This document shows, in pieces, positions 10,801 to 21,263 of a DNA stretch of 64,000 nt. Where the stretch lies: contig JAHDVF020001349.1 in the NCBI GenBank assembly GCA_022606425.2, forward strand, positions 62,001 through 126,000, in the 5' to 3' direction. Every line of letters starts with the position of its first letter. Within the stretch, counting starts at the first letter, position 1. A model generated the notes under the pieces. That model was given only the letters and a program-made list of their open reading frames with translations, searched no databases and was not told the origin of the DNA. This DNA comes from Lepidostoma basale. Taxonomy: Eukaryota; Arthropoda; Insecta; Trichoptera; Lepidostomatidae. Position numbers and translations under genes: made by a program.

Positions 10801-11590
10801 TTTCTTCCAGTTTATATTTGTGTTGAGATATTTTTCCATTCTTAACCCACACGCGGTGATGTATTGTAATATAGGAATATTTGCAAATAAGAATGAATGT
10901 TGAAAATTCTCCTCGGCGGTGAGATTAAGATTAACAAATCTTGAGAAGGAAGCACTTGGAAAATAAAAACGTTTCCCCTTTAAAGTCCTGATAAATTGCC
11001 GCCCTAATGGAACCACAAATAAGGGATGCCGGCGCTGTAGAAGGAGTAAATAAACTAAACTTTAAGCTAAATATTTGAGCTAAGATTAGTTACCTTCTAC
11101 GAATAGAATTCCTGCCCAAACTATTCAACATTGTATGTGCTTTAACATTCGTAGACATCTTGATAAGCTTTCGCTAAGCTACTATTATATTATGAATTGA
11201 AGTTTACAGACGATTGAAATGAATCTGAACATGACGATGGATTACAAAAGTATTGATATAATAAGCAGTATAATTCTTTATATATAATATTATTAAATTT
11301 GTAAAAAAATAAAACGAATGAAAACGTCTGTTTTCTAAAAGTTTTATATTATTGTGTTTAAGATTGTTTTTTGATAGTTTTAAAGGGCATTCCTAGCAAT
11401 TTAATTTTCATTGCACGGAATAATATCATTTTTTTAAATGAATTTTCACAAATTATAACGTTACCATAATCTCATATTTTTCCATATAAATAAATACTTA
11501 TTGATATGGGTTTTAAAGACTCCAATATTATAAGTAAGTGTAAGTATTTATACGTGCATTTTTTCCTTTTAAAATATATCATATGCTTTT
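10801..11590. other. No recognised gene
   Basis: AT-rich with a 102-codon minus-strand open frame (10708-11016) that overlaps the H6 body and shows no recognisable protein features. Nothing else seen. Confidence 0.45.
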
Positions 11591-11594
11591 TTAT

Positions 11595-11725
11595 GCTGTG
11601 ATAATAAAAATGTTATGCACAAAATAATAAATGGATCATTAAGATAGTTTGGACACATATACTCGTATAGAATGAAGAAAAATTGGTAAAGAAAGTACAT
11701 GTAAACGACGTAAACGGACACGGAT
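11595..11725 (+). mobile_element. LINE-A remnant
   Basis: Matches the MNKIMKGSLRWFGH...EERMVKKLYVNDVNG region (ATGGATCATTAAGATAG, GTAAACGACGTAAACGG), damaged. Confidence 0.65.
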
Positions 11726-11890
11726 TTTTTTTCGAAATCTCGCTTTGTCCAAGTAATAAAACTTCTGGTTTTTAAGATAATTTGAAATAAGAATTTTTTA
11801 TTCTATTTGGTGTATTTAATCACTGTATCAGCAACAAAAGTACATTAAATTATCGCTTAGTGAATATTTTTTTATAGACAGTAGTTATTA

Positions 11891-12309
11891 TAATATATCG
11901 TGGGTATACTGGCAAAAAACGTTAAGTCTAAAATCGCTGTTTTGAGAAATCAATCATTTAAGTTTTCTTTAAATTTGAAACATATAAGTGTCGTTGTCAA
12001 AAGTCAATCGAGGGAATTTTTTTCAGCCGAAGACAATAAGTAGAGTTAACGTTTTTTTCCAGCACAAAAATGTTCAACAAGACTCTTCGAAAAATATTAA
12101 GTTTTTTGAAGCTTTTAGCCTGTATGAAATACCTTTTGTACGATTTAACGTTAAATTTATTTTTAAAACTAGAGAAAAAATCTGTTTCATTCGACTTCGT
12201 GTATTTTGCCAATTTGTAGAGCATTGTAAACTTTACAATACTGCATCACTAAGTCAAAACTGACAATTTTCGACTTAACGTTTTTTGCCAGTATACCCAC
12301 GATATATTA
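11891..12309. mobile_element. MITE with ~55-bp terminal inverted repeats
   Basis: 419 bp. Both ends read TAATATATCGTGGGTATACT and onward (GGCAAAAAACGTTAAGTC) in opposite orientation, nearly identical for about 50 bp. The interior has further internal inversion (AGTCGAAAAT...). Flanking TA or TATA suggests a Tc1/mariner-type target but the exact edge is ambiguous. No transposase. Confidence 0.85.
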
Positions 12310-12570
12310 CCTGTACTTTTTGTTTGAATACTTACTATATATTATAAAAAAAATTGGAATGTGAGTAATTGGCTTTTACCAAATTTCTAAACATACTCGT
12401 ACTTAGTTTTTGTATGCCATCTTCTTTCAAACCCAATTTCTTTATTTTACATATAGACGTTACAAATGTAAATATATTTAGTTCGCCAATTTGTAACAAT
12501 ATAACGATATATTAAAATAAAGACGAGTACGGAGTTAATGAGGCTGAATACTTTCCAAAATTTGAAGTAT
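12310..12570. other. No feature seen
   Basis: AT-rich, no gene or repeat match. Confidence 0.5.
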
Positions 12571-12574
12571 TTTC

Positions 12575-12800
12575 CATTTGAACATTATTTCATCAATCCG
12601 AAGCGATCGTGTACAGTAGTTTGATTACTCTCCCCAACGGCATCACCACAGACAAGTTGGTTCTACATGTTGGGAGATTAAACAATCTGAGGTGACGCTG
12701 TCGAAGATAACCATCCGGATCATAAAGATGGATACTCTCCAAGATGCCGGGGTTCTAAAAAAATCCCCTTTAGTAAGTCTGAAGATTTCATTCAGATTGT
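12575..12800 (-). mobile_element. LINE-J (jockey-like) fragment
   Basis: Minus-strand relative of the copy at 17933: residues for LFNLPTCRTNLSV, DGYLRQRHLRLF and ILESIHLYDPDGY-type sequence. Frameshifted, both ends truncated. Confidence 0.75.
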
Positions 12801-13092
12801 GTGCTTAAATTAAACTGTTTTGTTTTTTATACTTGATTGCCTCGTCTCGTCTCTACCCTCTCTAAATCTCCCTTCATCTGACTTCACATTATTTTTGACC
12901 TAATTCGAGATAAAAACGTTTTTATTCTGACTCCTTAAATTACATCCATAAGCTGGATGATACAAGCACGGGAGTTCAAAATTTAACAAAAAATCTATTC
13001 TGACATCAGACATATAATGTCATCATTACAATTACGCGTAATTGCGCAGATATTATAATTATCCTAAAAAAAAGACATTCAAAATAACAAAT

Positions 13093-13322
13093 CTTGTTTA
13101 TTGTTTCTTTAACAATGATGTAAAACTCCATAGTAAATAATTAATACGAAAGAAAACGTCAGTTTTCTAGAAGTTTTATTATATTTTATGGGAATGACAT
13201 GTTTCGCCCTTCTAAGGCATTATCAAATATTGATAATATCTTAGAAGGGCGAAACATGTCATTCCCATAAAATATAATAATACTACTAGAAAACAGATAA
13301 CTTCATTCGTATTAATTAACAA
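13093..13322. mobile_element. H1 inverted-repeat element, complete
   Basis: Two ~110-bp arms. Each arm, read outward: TTGATAAT.. core, TTAGAAGGGC, GAAACATGTC, ATTCCCATAAAATATAATA, (A)ACTTCTAGAAAAC, ..TTCATTCGTATTAATT. Left arm minus, right arm plus. GAAACATGTC is the hammerhead-like 3' half with palindromic CATG and GUC; the core is UUGAUAA instead of CUGANGA. Confidence 0.85.
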
Positions 13323-13354
13323 ATCTTCGATCAAATCAATCAAATATTGAATGT

Positions 13355-13512
13355 CGGTTACGTGAGGAGTCGGAGAAATCGACGTGCGTGCATGACAAAT
13401 GAATGTAGAGGAAGCGAGAGAAATATGTCAAGACAGAACAGTGTGGCGTTCCATTATTTCTGCCTACCCCTCCGAGGAGATGGTGTGATTATTTGTTAGT
13501 TAGTTAGTTATA
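13355..13512 (+). mobile_element. LINE-A 3' fragment
   Basis: Starts at AATATTGAATGTCGG and runs to the ORF2 end and three TTAG units at 13496-13510. No coding capacity. Confidence 0.85.
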
Positions 13513-13639
13513 CTATAATAAATCATATTTAATTGCATTCGTGAAGAAATATTTACAATTGCATATTCCATCGAAATAGTATACGAGTATATTTTATCAT
13601 TAAAAATATAATGAATACGATGTTTTTATTTTCTTTACA

Positions 13640-13760
13640 CGTATTACGCCGTGGCAGTCATATGTGACTGCCAACGGTTGAATTAAAGTAAAGGTCCTAA
13701 AACGCCGCCGCGCCGTCACGAGTAACACGAGTTTTAATAATATAATATGGTTAAATTAAA
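13640..13760. other. GC-richer unassigned segment
   Basis: Contains ACGCCGTGGCAGTCATATGTGACTGCCAACGG, which includes an inverted repeat (GGCAGTCA / TGACTGCC), and AAACGCCGCCGCGCCGTCACG. No family assigned. Confidence 0.3.
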
Positions 13761-13799
13761 ATGGCGTTTTACACCGGATTCCTGAAAAGTAATAAAGTC

Positions 13800-14385
13800 T
13801 TCTTCTTCTTCTTTCTTATTCTTCTGCAAGTGCCCTGTCGGGTCTCCCCAACGTTGGCGATCACCTCAGCGAACCTGTCCCTATCCTGCGCCGCTCGGAA
13901 CATCTGTCTCCTACCGGGCCCTCGGCGTCCCTCAATTTTCCTCTCCAATATCAGTTAGAGAAGGTGGTACTTAACCCCACGCAGTAGGTACATGACCCAG
14001 ATGTGAATCCGAATCTTGACAGTTGATTACAGCTCCTTGTCAACTCTAGCTCGCCTCAGGACTTCGGTATTGGTAACCATGTCTGTGCAGGGAATTCTGA
14101 GCATTCGGCGATAGAACCATATTTCGAATGATTCCAGTCTGTTCATTGAGTTGACTTTTAATGTCCACGTTTCACATCTATACAATAAAACAGACCACAC
14201 ATGGCATTTTATCATTCTCTAACGGAGTTTCAAATTTATGTTATCATTGCAGATGAGCGATTTTATTTTATTAAATTTATCTCTTGCTGCCTCAATTCCG
14301 CATTTCATTTTTACATCTGGGTCAAGAGATTGCGTTAGTATGCTGCCAGGGTATTTAAATTTCTCCACCCTTTGATTGATTTAAA
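13800..14385 (-). mobile_element. LINE-G copy, minus strand
   Basis: RTE-like ORF2 end on the minus strand: [89 protein letters not shown], with frame breaks after 14027, ending ...GTRQGT-type and the (GAA)n tail at 13800-13818. Abuts the TA microsatellite at its 5' end. Confidence 0.88.
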
Positions 14386-14391
14386 CGTATA

Positions 14392-14866
<475 letters not shown>

Positions 14867-14869
14867 TTT

Positions 14870-15810
14870 CTGTCCCAATTTGCGTAGGACTAATTCAATG
14901 CATTTTAATGCGATACTACAATATATATACCGTGCATTTTTTATAAAATGTTTATACAAATACCTCATTAAGGTGGTTTTCTGGTCTAGAGGCATAAATA
15001 TTAGGCATTTTTTCGTGCTCGATTAAAATTAAGTATTTTTATTAATCGTTTTTTCATAAGATATTTATTAATATTTAAAAAATGTACAAAAAAGGAGTGG
15101 CCACGGACAGAAGCCAAGAGAAGTCGGTTGTAAATTAAACCAAGTCCCAAGCCGGTGTGTAGCACCGAGAAAAAAAAGAAGACGAAAAAGGAAAAGAATT
15201 GTCAAAGATGAAAGGAGATGAAGATCATTCAAAGCAAATCTAAAAAATATACAAAGTTTCGTATGTATATTATGTTCTATATTTTAATTATAAATTTATA
15301 ATACAAAGTAAAGACAAATATATAATCAATACGTGTATCTACATGTATACATAATAACTGTTCATAGACTACCCTCTTCTCAGTCTTTATCGTCTCTGAG
15401 CATTCCATGGCTTCATGAGATCCTCACAAAATAACTTGAACTACAAAAGTCCCACACTAAACTTGACTGCACATCCCATCTATAGAAAGTTTTTTCTCAG
15501 AAATTCTCATTGTAAGCTTCTCGAAAAATGCTAGTACAATATACCCTTCAGTTTGTGCACCCTTCTCGACTTCTTGCATTCTTCGCTTCACCCCACAACT
15601 GCATGCTTCAAACTAAGAATGCACTGTCAACGTAATTGAATTTCTCGCTTATGAAAATCAACGTTCTTTTTTTAGTAGAAAATGGCTTACCCGTTTCCTT
15701 TATCCGCTGTATTGTAAAGAAAATATTATCGGTGACCGAATGGCAAGAATCAATGACAGAATACTTCCTCTAAAGGACGTTTACTATTCTGTCATTCATT
15801 TTTGCCCTGT
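14870..15810. other. No recognised gene; possible LINE tail
   Basis: Near 15095-15200 a short stretch (GGCCACGGACAGAAGCCAAG, then AAAAAAGAAGACGAAAAAGG) looks like the very end of an RTE-like LINE with an A/G-rich tail. The rest, including the moderately GC-rich 15360-15620, matches nothing I recognise. Confidence 0.35.
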
Positions 15811-15814
15811 ATCC

Positions 15815-15965
15815 AAACCATCTTCACGCCGTCTCGCCGAAGGGGTAGGCAAAAAGAATGTACTGCCACGCTTTTCTTTCCTGACATATTCCTCAACATT
15901 CATACATCGTGTCATGCACGCGCGTCGATTTCTCTGATTCCTCACGTGGCCGACATTCAATATAA
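15815..15965 (-). mobile_element. LINE-A 3' fragment
   Basis: Minus-strand ORF2 end (CCGTCTCGCCGAAGGGGTAG...) up to the GTCATGCACGCGCGTCG and GTGGCCGACATTCAATAT blocks. Tail lost. Confidence 0.8.
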
Positions 15966-16028
15966 AATTTACTTAGGAAATTGAAAATAACTTAATTCAA
16001 TCCATTAATTATTAAAAAATATTTAAAA

Positions 16029-16070
16029 AACACGACATGTTTCGGAGGATTCCTCCATCTTCAAGTGTAA
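16029..16070 (-). ncRNA. H4 hammerhead-like ribozyme motif
   Basis: Minus strand: ACAC (stem I), UUGAAGA (C3 to U in CUGANGA), U, stem II GGAGG / CCUCC with loop AAU, GAAA, CAUG, UC, then GUGU pairing with ACAC as stem I. All three helices form; the single core change is the only departure. Confidence 0.65.
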
Positions 16071-16287
16071 AAATATAATAAAAACTAAACAAAGAAAGAC
16101 TAATATAAAAACGCATTTAAATTCGATACAATAATTCAAATTTAAAAATTAACCTGGGCTACTTGTTATAAGTACAAATAATATTTTTTTAATATTAAGA
16201 ACTGATAAATAATAATACATGATGATAATATAAAAAATTGTAATTAAGAAAAAACATGCATATGAATAGACATAATTTATATATAAT

Positions 16288-16480
16288 AGACGTTGAACGA
16301 TCGAAGTGTGCGCGGGAGATGCCTTTTGGTGGCGATGAGGTTCGCAACCCATCACACCGCGTCTCTCGCGATGGCGAAAACAGAGGGATGGAGTGCCGTA
16401 TCGATTAAAGTGTGGCAGTCCATTCTTTCTGCCTACCCTTTCGGGGAGACGGCGTGATGGTTAGTTAGTTAGTTAGTTAG
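16288..16480 (+). mobile_element. SINE-3 inserted in H4
   Basis: From GATCGAAGTGTGCGCGG to four TTAG units. Because it splits an H4 copy, this locus fixes the SINE-3 length at about 190-195 bp. No A box is evident; GAGGTTCGCAACCC is weakly B-box-like. Confidence 0.85.
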
Positions 16481-16554
16481 AAATAAATAAATGATTCATT
16501 TGCATTTAATTGGGAATGGGAGCTTGGGAGATTAAAGCTCGTTTTTACCATTCT

Positions 16555-17010
16555 TTCATTCCATGTGTCCAAACCATCTCAACATTCATACATCGTGTCA
16601 TGCACGCGCGTCGATTTCTCTGACTCCTCACATGGCCGACATTTAATATTTGATTTATTTATTCGATTCTGGAACTACTTAGAATTTATATTCTATTGTA
16701 TTCTACTGTAGAATTACTTTCATCCTTCTTTTGCCAGTTCCATGCTTCGCTTTCATTCATAAGGGTCGGTAGAAGAACACCATTGTGCACTGTCATTCTA
16801 GCATTTTTGGATAGGTTTTATGATCTTAATCTTAATGATCTTAATGATCTGCCATCTTAATGATCCTTTCGTTATTTCGTTCATAACACTTTCATTCGCG
16901 CCCCATTCACTTCTTACATTTGCATTTGATACTCTATCTTAGAGATCTCATTTCTTCTGTATTTTTTCTACTTGCCACCTTCTTTTACCAGTTCCATGCT
17001 TCATTTCCAC
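16555..17010 (-). mobile_element. LINE-A remnants, rearranged
   Basis: Minus-strand LINE-A blocks in broken order: ATACATCGTGTCATGCACGC, then TTTTGCCAGTTCCATGCTTC...GTGCACTGTCATTCTAG, then GATCTTAATGATC and CATTTCTTCTGTATT. Parts are duplicated (the TTGCCAGTTCCATGCTTC block occurs twice). Confidence 0.75.
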
Positions 17011-17084
17011 ACATAACCATTAAAACTCGTTGTATATGTACATAATGTTGTATAAAACAAAAACTGGTCCAAGTTAGCATATAA

Positions 17085-17445
17085 ATTGGAGTGACATTTC
17101 CAGGCGTTATCTAGCAGTGCGTTAATGACGGTAGCTTTTCACATTGCGTTATAAAAAGATCTTCTGCTTAATGCTTAAATCTAATCTTTATAAATGGCGC
17201 TGGTCTGTAAATTGAAACTGACATGTGAATTGTGGTGTTGGATAATAACATATATACAACTTCCAAAAATTTGTCAGACATGGTGGTCATAAGAAAGGTG
17301 GAATGGGGAATATTGTATTACATAAAGCGTGCGCTTAACCCAATCAATAACAGGTCATAAGTCCTGTAAACACCTCGATCACCATATCTAGTTTCCAGTT
17401 TGCATCTTCGTCTCTATGGAAATAAAATTAATCCTTGAATTAAAA
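17085..17445 (+). mobile_element. H6 body
   Basis: Plus-strand copy: CCAGGCGTTATCTAGCAG, CTTAATGCTTAAATCTA, GGCGCTGG, AAACTGACATGTGAA, GTCAGACATGGTGGTCATAA, ATGGGGAATATTG, AAGCGTGCGCTTAACCCAA, CAGGTCATAAGTCCTGTAAA, CATCTTCGTCTCTATGGA. Confidence 0.75.
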
Positions 17446-17449
17446 CTCG

Positions 17450-17820
17450 TCTTTAAAATTATAGTACGCAGCTGATCTCATTCAAGAGCAATAAGTAAGG
17501 ATCGATATAAATCGTGAGATCAGATACCCTGGTCTCTTTTCGTCCCCTCCCCCCTAGATCATAAATCGCGTATCTATTGGGCCGCTCTATAACCCCCGAC
17601 GCCCCGTGAAGACAGAGGAATAAGGATGGCCGTAAATCTCAGTTGCTCTCGAGTGTGCATAAGGAATGATTTATGGCTCTTAAACGTTATTTACTGTTCC
17701 AGAATATTACGAGATGCACTACAGCAGTATGGGATATTTTATAGCACTAAATATTAATATACATTATGTTTCCAATAACTATTTTTTGGAAACAAGAATT
17801 TATCAATGAAAGCGAAAATG
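17450..17820. other. Unassigned, partly GC-rich
   Basis: Contains a long pyrimidine tract ending CCCCCCTAG at about 17560 and GC-rich sequence to 17650. It looks splice-acceptor-like but no frame and donor fit well. Confidence 0.3.
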
Positions 17821-17932
17821 ACCGTTTACAATGGACTTCCCAACCCTTGTATATGGAAGCGAAACATCAAACCGGCAAAAGAAGGATGAAAGTAGAATAA
17901 CTGCAGTAGAAATGAGATCTCTTAGATGAATG

Positions 17933-18661
17933 CTCACATCGAGAGAATATGTGGAGTTGCACTGAAAATGTTGGGATTTATTCTCCGAACTGGTAGAGTT
18001 TTCAAGAATCCCTATGTTTTGCGAATTTTGTACAACTCATTGGTCCGGAGCCAGCTCGAATGTGGCTCGGTGATATGGAGTCCCCGCGAGGCGAGATACT
18101 CGCTCATGTTAGAGAGGGTTCAGAAAAGATTTCTGAGATATCTCTACATGAGGGAGTTTGGTAGCTATCCGTGGCTTTATCCCACTCCATTCCTCTTGGG
18201 CATGCTGGGGACCAACAGTTTACAGATAAGAAGGGATGGGTGCACACTTACCCATTTCTTCAGACTTATCAGGGGATTCTTTGAGAACTCCGTCATCTTG
18301 GAGGCTATCCATCTTTATGTTCCGGATGGCTATCTTCGACAGCGTCAGCACAGACTGTTCTGTCTCCCAGCATGCAGAACCAACCTGCCTCTGGTGATGC
18401 CGGTGGGGAGAACAATCAAACTGCTGAACATGATCGCTTCGGAGATCGATGTCTTTCATATTCGTGAAAGTACATTCAGAAGACAAATACTCTTGACTTT
18501 GGAGAGTATTTTGTATTCCTAATGTCGAACCATCTCTCATGCGTTCCTGGTATTATATATTCCTTATGTTTTACCTGTTCTCAATAGATGCCTTAAACTA
18601 TAAAAAATGTTTGTAATGTCTTTTGAGAAAATAAACTGATTTGATTTGATTTGATTTGATT
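17933..18661 (+). mobile_element. LINE-J (jockey-like) inserted in LINE-A
   Basis: 5'-truncated jockey-like LINE. The frame to 18520 encodes the part after the reverse transcriptase: HIERICGVALKMLGFILR, ILYNSLVRSQLECGSVIWSP, SLMLERVQKRFLRYLYMRE, GMLGTNSLQIRRDG, IHLYVPDGYLRQRQHRLF, ACRTNLPLVMPVGRTIKLL; stop, a short 3' UTR with AATAAA-like AAATAAAC, and (TTGAT)n tail at 18635-18661. Target duplication TGAATG at 17927-17932 and 18662-18667. Confidence 0.92.
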
Positions 18662-18887
18662 TGAATGTGTGAATACTCTGTATGCTAGAGTGTCGAATGA
18701 AAATATTAGAAGTGAATGCAGTGCGAATGATGGTGTTATGAACAAAATAATAAAATGATCATTAAGATGGTTTGAACACACGGAACGAATGAATGAAGAA
18801 AGAATGATAAAAAAGTATGTGTAAAAGATGTAAATGGGACTTGAAATAGAGGAAGACCGTGAAAAACGTGGCACGATCAATTAGTTT

Positions 18888-19113
18888 CCTTGTATACAAC
18901 AGGTCGTTAGAACGCAATTACTGTATATAATTTATTTTAGCTATTATAATTATTCCTACGACATGTGAAAGGAAGCCAATATATCCCCATTTTGTTGTCA
19001 CGTGAATTCTTTACCAGACCAAAGACAGTGTGACAATCACACTGCCATCGCCGGAAATCGAACCCGGGAACTTCGGTATGGAAATCAGAGCTCTTACCAC
19101 TTTGCCACGAAGG
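18888..19113 (-). mobile_element. SINE-1 (long-tail type) inserted in LINE-A
   Basis: Minus strand. Head (right end): GCAAAGTGGTAAGAGCTCTG A-box region and CCGGGTTCGATTTCCGG B box; centre GTAAAGAATTCACGTGAC; 3' end CAATTACTGTATATAATTTA and AACAGGTCG complement, i.e. the ...ACGACCTGTTG type. Confidence 0.88.
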
Positions 19114-19584
19114 TTGACATTAATCAAATATTAAATGTCCGGGAATGAAGGTAGAGAAATTGACGTGCGTGCATGACACGATGTATGAATGTTGAGGAAG
19201 CGAGAGAAATGTCAGGAAATAAAAGTGTAACAGTCTATTATTTCTGCCTACCCCTGCAGAGAGAGACGGCGTAATGATTAGTTGGTTAGTTAGTTAGTTA
19301 GTTTCTAAATGTTTAATGTTTTTAAAATATATATTTAAAATATTTTTGTCTTGTATAAGGTTAAAAGTGAGCTTATGTTCTTTATTTCCATGAGATGCGT
19401 TTTTCTATCGACACAGCACGGCGACATTGAAAGACTAATAAAATGAAGAACTTATTGACAGAAGTATCGAAGACGATACGTAACGGTTTCCAACTTACCT
19501 CTGGTCACGCATGTGACCGGAATCGTTGTATATCGTTGTCCCAAAACTCTCAATACAGTCTAAAATACTAGACTAAATATAAAT

Positions 19585-19795
19585 ATAAAATATATAATTT
19601 ATTAATGAAGAAACAATGGTAAAGAAAGTATATGTAAACAACGTAAACGGAACTAGAAAAAGGGAAAATCCAAGAAAACGTGTCACAATCAAATATAAAA
19701 TATCGGCCTTGTGAGGAGTCGAAGAAATCAAGGTGCGTCTACTAAACGATGTATGCATGTTAATGAATCAACAGCCTACCCTTTTGGGATGTGAG
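19585..19795 (+). mobile_element. LINE-A remnant
   Basis: AATGGTAAAGAAAGTATATG, GTAAACAACGTAAACGG, AATATAAAATATCGGCC, GTGAGGAGTCGAAGAAATC; ends AGCCTACCCTTTTGGGATG without a tail. Confidence 0.8.
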
Positions 19796-19799
19796 GTGT

Positions 19800-19945
19800 T
19801 TATTACTTGAACGATGATGTAAAACTCAATATTTAATAATGAAGACGAATAAAAATATCTGTTTAATAGAAGATTTTTTATATTTCATAGGAATGGCATG
19901 TTTTGCCTTGCTAAGGCATTATAAAATATTTTATTATTATGTTTC
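19800..19945 (-). mobile_element. H1 half element
   Basis: Left arm only: TGATGTAAAACTC, TCTGTTTAATAGAAG, GGAATGGCATGTTTTGCC, TAAGGCATTAT. Confidence 0.75.
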
Positions 19946-19984
19946 CATCAATTATATGAAATGATGTTCTATAATCATGGTTAT

Positions 19985-20650
19985 AATTAATTAACTAACC
20001 AGCGCGCCATCACTCCGAAGGGGGGGGCAGAACAACACTATTTTCTTTCCTGACACATCAATTCATTTATATTTTTTATATTTATACGACCTTATTATAT
20101 TGACGACCTTCTTAGCCGAGTGGTAAGTGTTTTGACTGCCACCCCAAGGGTTCCGGGTTCGATTCCCGGCGATTGCAGTGTGATTGTCACACTGTCGTTG
20201 GTCTGGTGCAGAATTCACGTCACAATAAAATGGCGTTTGATTAGCTACCTGTCACATGTCACTAGAATCAATATGATACACTTTACATCGATTTGGCTCG
20301 CGCTGTAATGATGTAAAGAGTGACTCAACAAAATAATAATAATAATAATAATAATAATACATCGTGACATGCACACACGTCGATACATCCGACTCCTTAC
20401 GTGGCCTAAAATAATTATTTGATTTATTTGATTTATGCATTTGATCGTGCCACGTTTTCCTATATTTTTTTATTCATTTACATTGTTACCATATACTTTC
20501 TATATCATATTTTCTTCATTCAGTATTATCATTGGTCCAAACCCACGATTGACCCATTTATTAATTTGTTCATAATACTTTTATTTGCACTGTATTCATT
20601 TCTTATATCAACATTTGATACTCTACCATATACAGATTTACTAAGCATTC
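19985..20650 (-). mobile_element. LINE-A copy split by SINE-1
   Basis: 3' end at 19985 (TTAACTAACCAGCGCGCCATC), SINE-1 at 20101-20358, then the continuation ATACATCGTGACATGCACAC ... CGTGCCACGTTTTCC ... CATTTCTTATATCAACATTTG. Diverged, non-coding. Confidence 0.85.
20101..20358 (+). mobile_element. SINE-1 (AAT-tail type)
   Basis: tRNA-like head with A box TTAGCCGAGTGGTAAG (20111) and B box GGGTTCGATTCCCGG (20156); centre TGTGATTGTCACACTGTCGT and GCAGAATTCACGTCACAAT; 3' part CTTTACATCGATTTGGC...GATGTAAAG, able to fold on itself, and an (AAT)8 tail. Inserted in LINE-A. Confidence 0.93.
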
Positions 20651-20661
20651 GTCTAAGACAC

Positions 20662-20775
20662 AGGTTCCCAGAGTGGGCCCCCTAGCCCCCCAGGGGGACC
20701 TGGAGGGAGCTGAGGGGATAATTCTGGCCCTGGGGTAGTTGGGGAGCCCTGGGAAGTAAAAAGGTGGCCATATGT
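20662..20775. mobile_element. Possible hAT-type element end
   Basis: GC-rich GTTCCCAGAGTGGGCCCCC with CCCCAGGGGGACCTGGAGGG resembles the ends of many animal hAT elements (CAGnGGTTCCCAAAGTGGG...). Other end and target duplication not found. Confidence 0.35.
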
Positions 20776-20829
20776 TGCTAAAATGTACGAGTATAACCTT
20801 ATAGATTTTTTAAATCCTTTCTTACATAC

Positions 20830-21220
20830 ATTGGATATTGAAAATAACTATGTTTAATCCACTATTTACTAAAAAATATTTAAAAAAACACCACATGTTT
20901 CGGAGAATACCTCCATCTTCAGATGTAAAAATATAATAAAGACTAAACAAAGAAAGACTCATAAAAAACGCATTTAAAATTCGATACAAAAATTCAAATT
21001 TAAAAATTAACATGGGCTATTTGTTATAAGAAGATACCTACTAACATTTCTGTTTAACAGTGAGATCTAAAAAATAATATTTAATAATTATAATACAAGA
21101 TGATAATATAAAAAATTGTAATTAAAAAAAACAATACATTTGATAAGACATCATTTACATAGAAATTTAAAAATGATTAATTTGCATTTGATTGAGAATG
21201 GGAGCATGGGAGTTTATTTG
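20830..21220 (-). mobile_element. H4 element
   Basis: Second H4 copy, uninterrupted; same order of blocks as 15985-16560. Confidence 0.8.
20887..20928 (-). ncRNA. H4 hammerhead-like motif, CUGAAGA core
   Basis: Minus strand: ACAU (stem I), CUGAAGA (perfect CUGANGA), U, stem II GGAG / CUCC with loop GUAUU, GAAA, CAUG, then UG: the cleavage triplet is GUG, not NUH, so cleavage is not expected. Together with 16029-16070 it shows that each copy lost a different essential base. Confidence 0.65.
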
Positions 21221-21252
21221 TAGACAAAGTATTTAAGGAAAAAGGAGTAAAA

Positions 21253-21263
21253 GGAAGAATCTG
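21253..21263. repeat. Target-site duplication, left
   Basis: GGAAGAATCTG, repeated at 21947-21957. Confidence 0.7.

Larger units (their letters stand above)
15985..16560 (-). mobile_element. H4 element interrupted by SINE-3
   Basis: Parallel to 20830-21220 over about 380 bp: AAAATATTTAAAAAACAC, hammerhead-like motif, AAAGACTAAACAAAGAAAG, CGCATTTAAA, ATTAACCTGGGCTA, then after the SINE-3 insertion TTTGCATTTAATTGGGAATGGGAGC. Non-coding. Confidence 0.8.
17825..19305 (+). mobile_element. LINE-A copy split by LINE-J and SINE-1
   Basis: LINE-A segments 17825-17932, 18662-18887 and 19114-19305 read continuously (…CTCTTAGATGAATG / TGAATGTGTGAATACTC…; …CACGATCAATTA / ATTAATCAAATATTAAATGTC…) and end with TTAG units. 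All frames are broken. Confidence 0.9.

Noticed and set aside
10708..11016. Small minus-strand gene of 102 codons
   Set aside because: Overlaps a dispersed repeat body and has no recognisable protein feature.
17560..17620. Exon after the CCCCCCTAG tract
   Set aside because: Only one frame stays open and the possible donor GTGAAG is weak.
20111..20175. tRNA gene
   Set aside because: A and B boxes are present but no cloverleaf can be completed and the same head recurs in nine SINE-1 copies; it is a SINE promoter.
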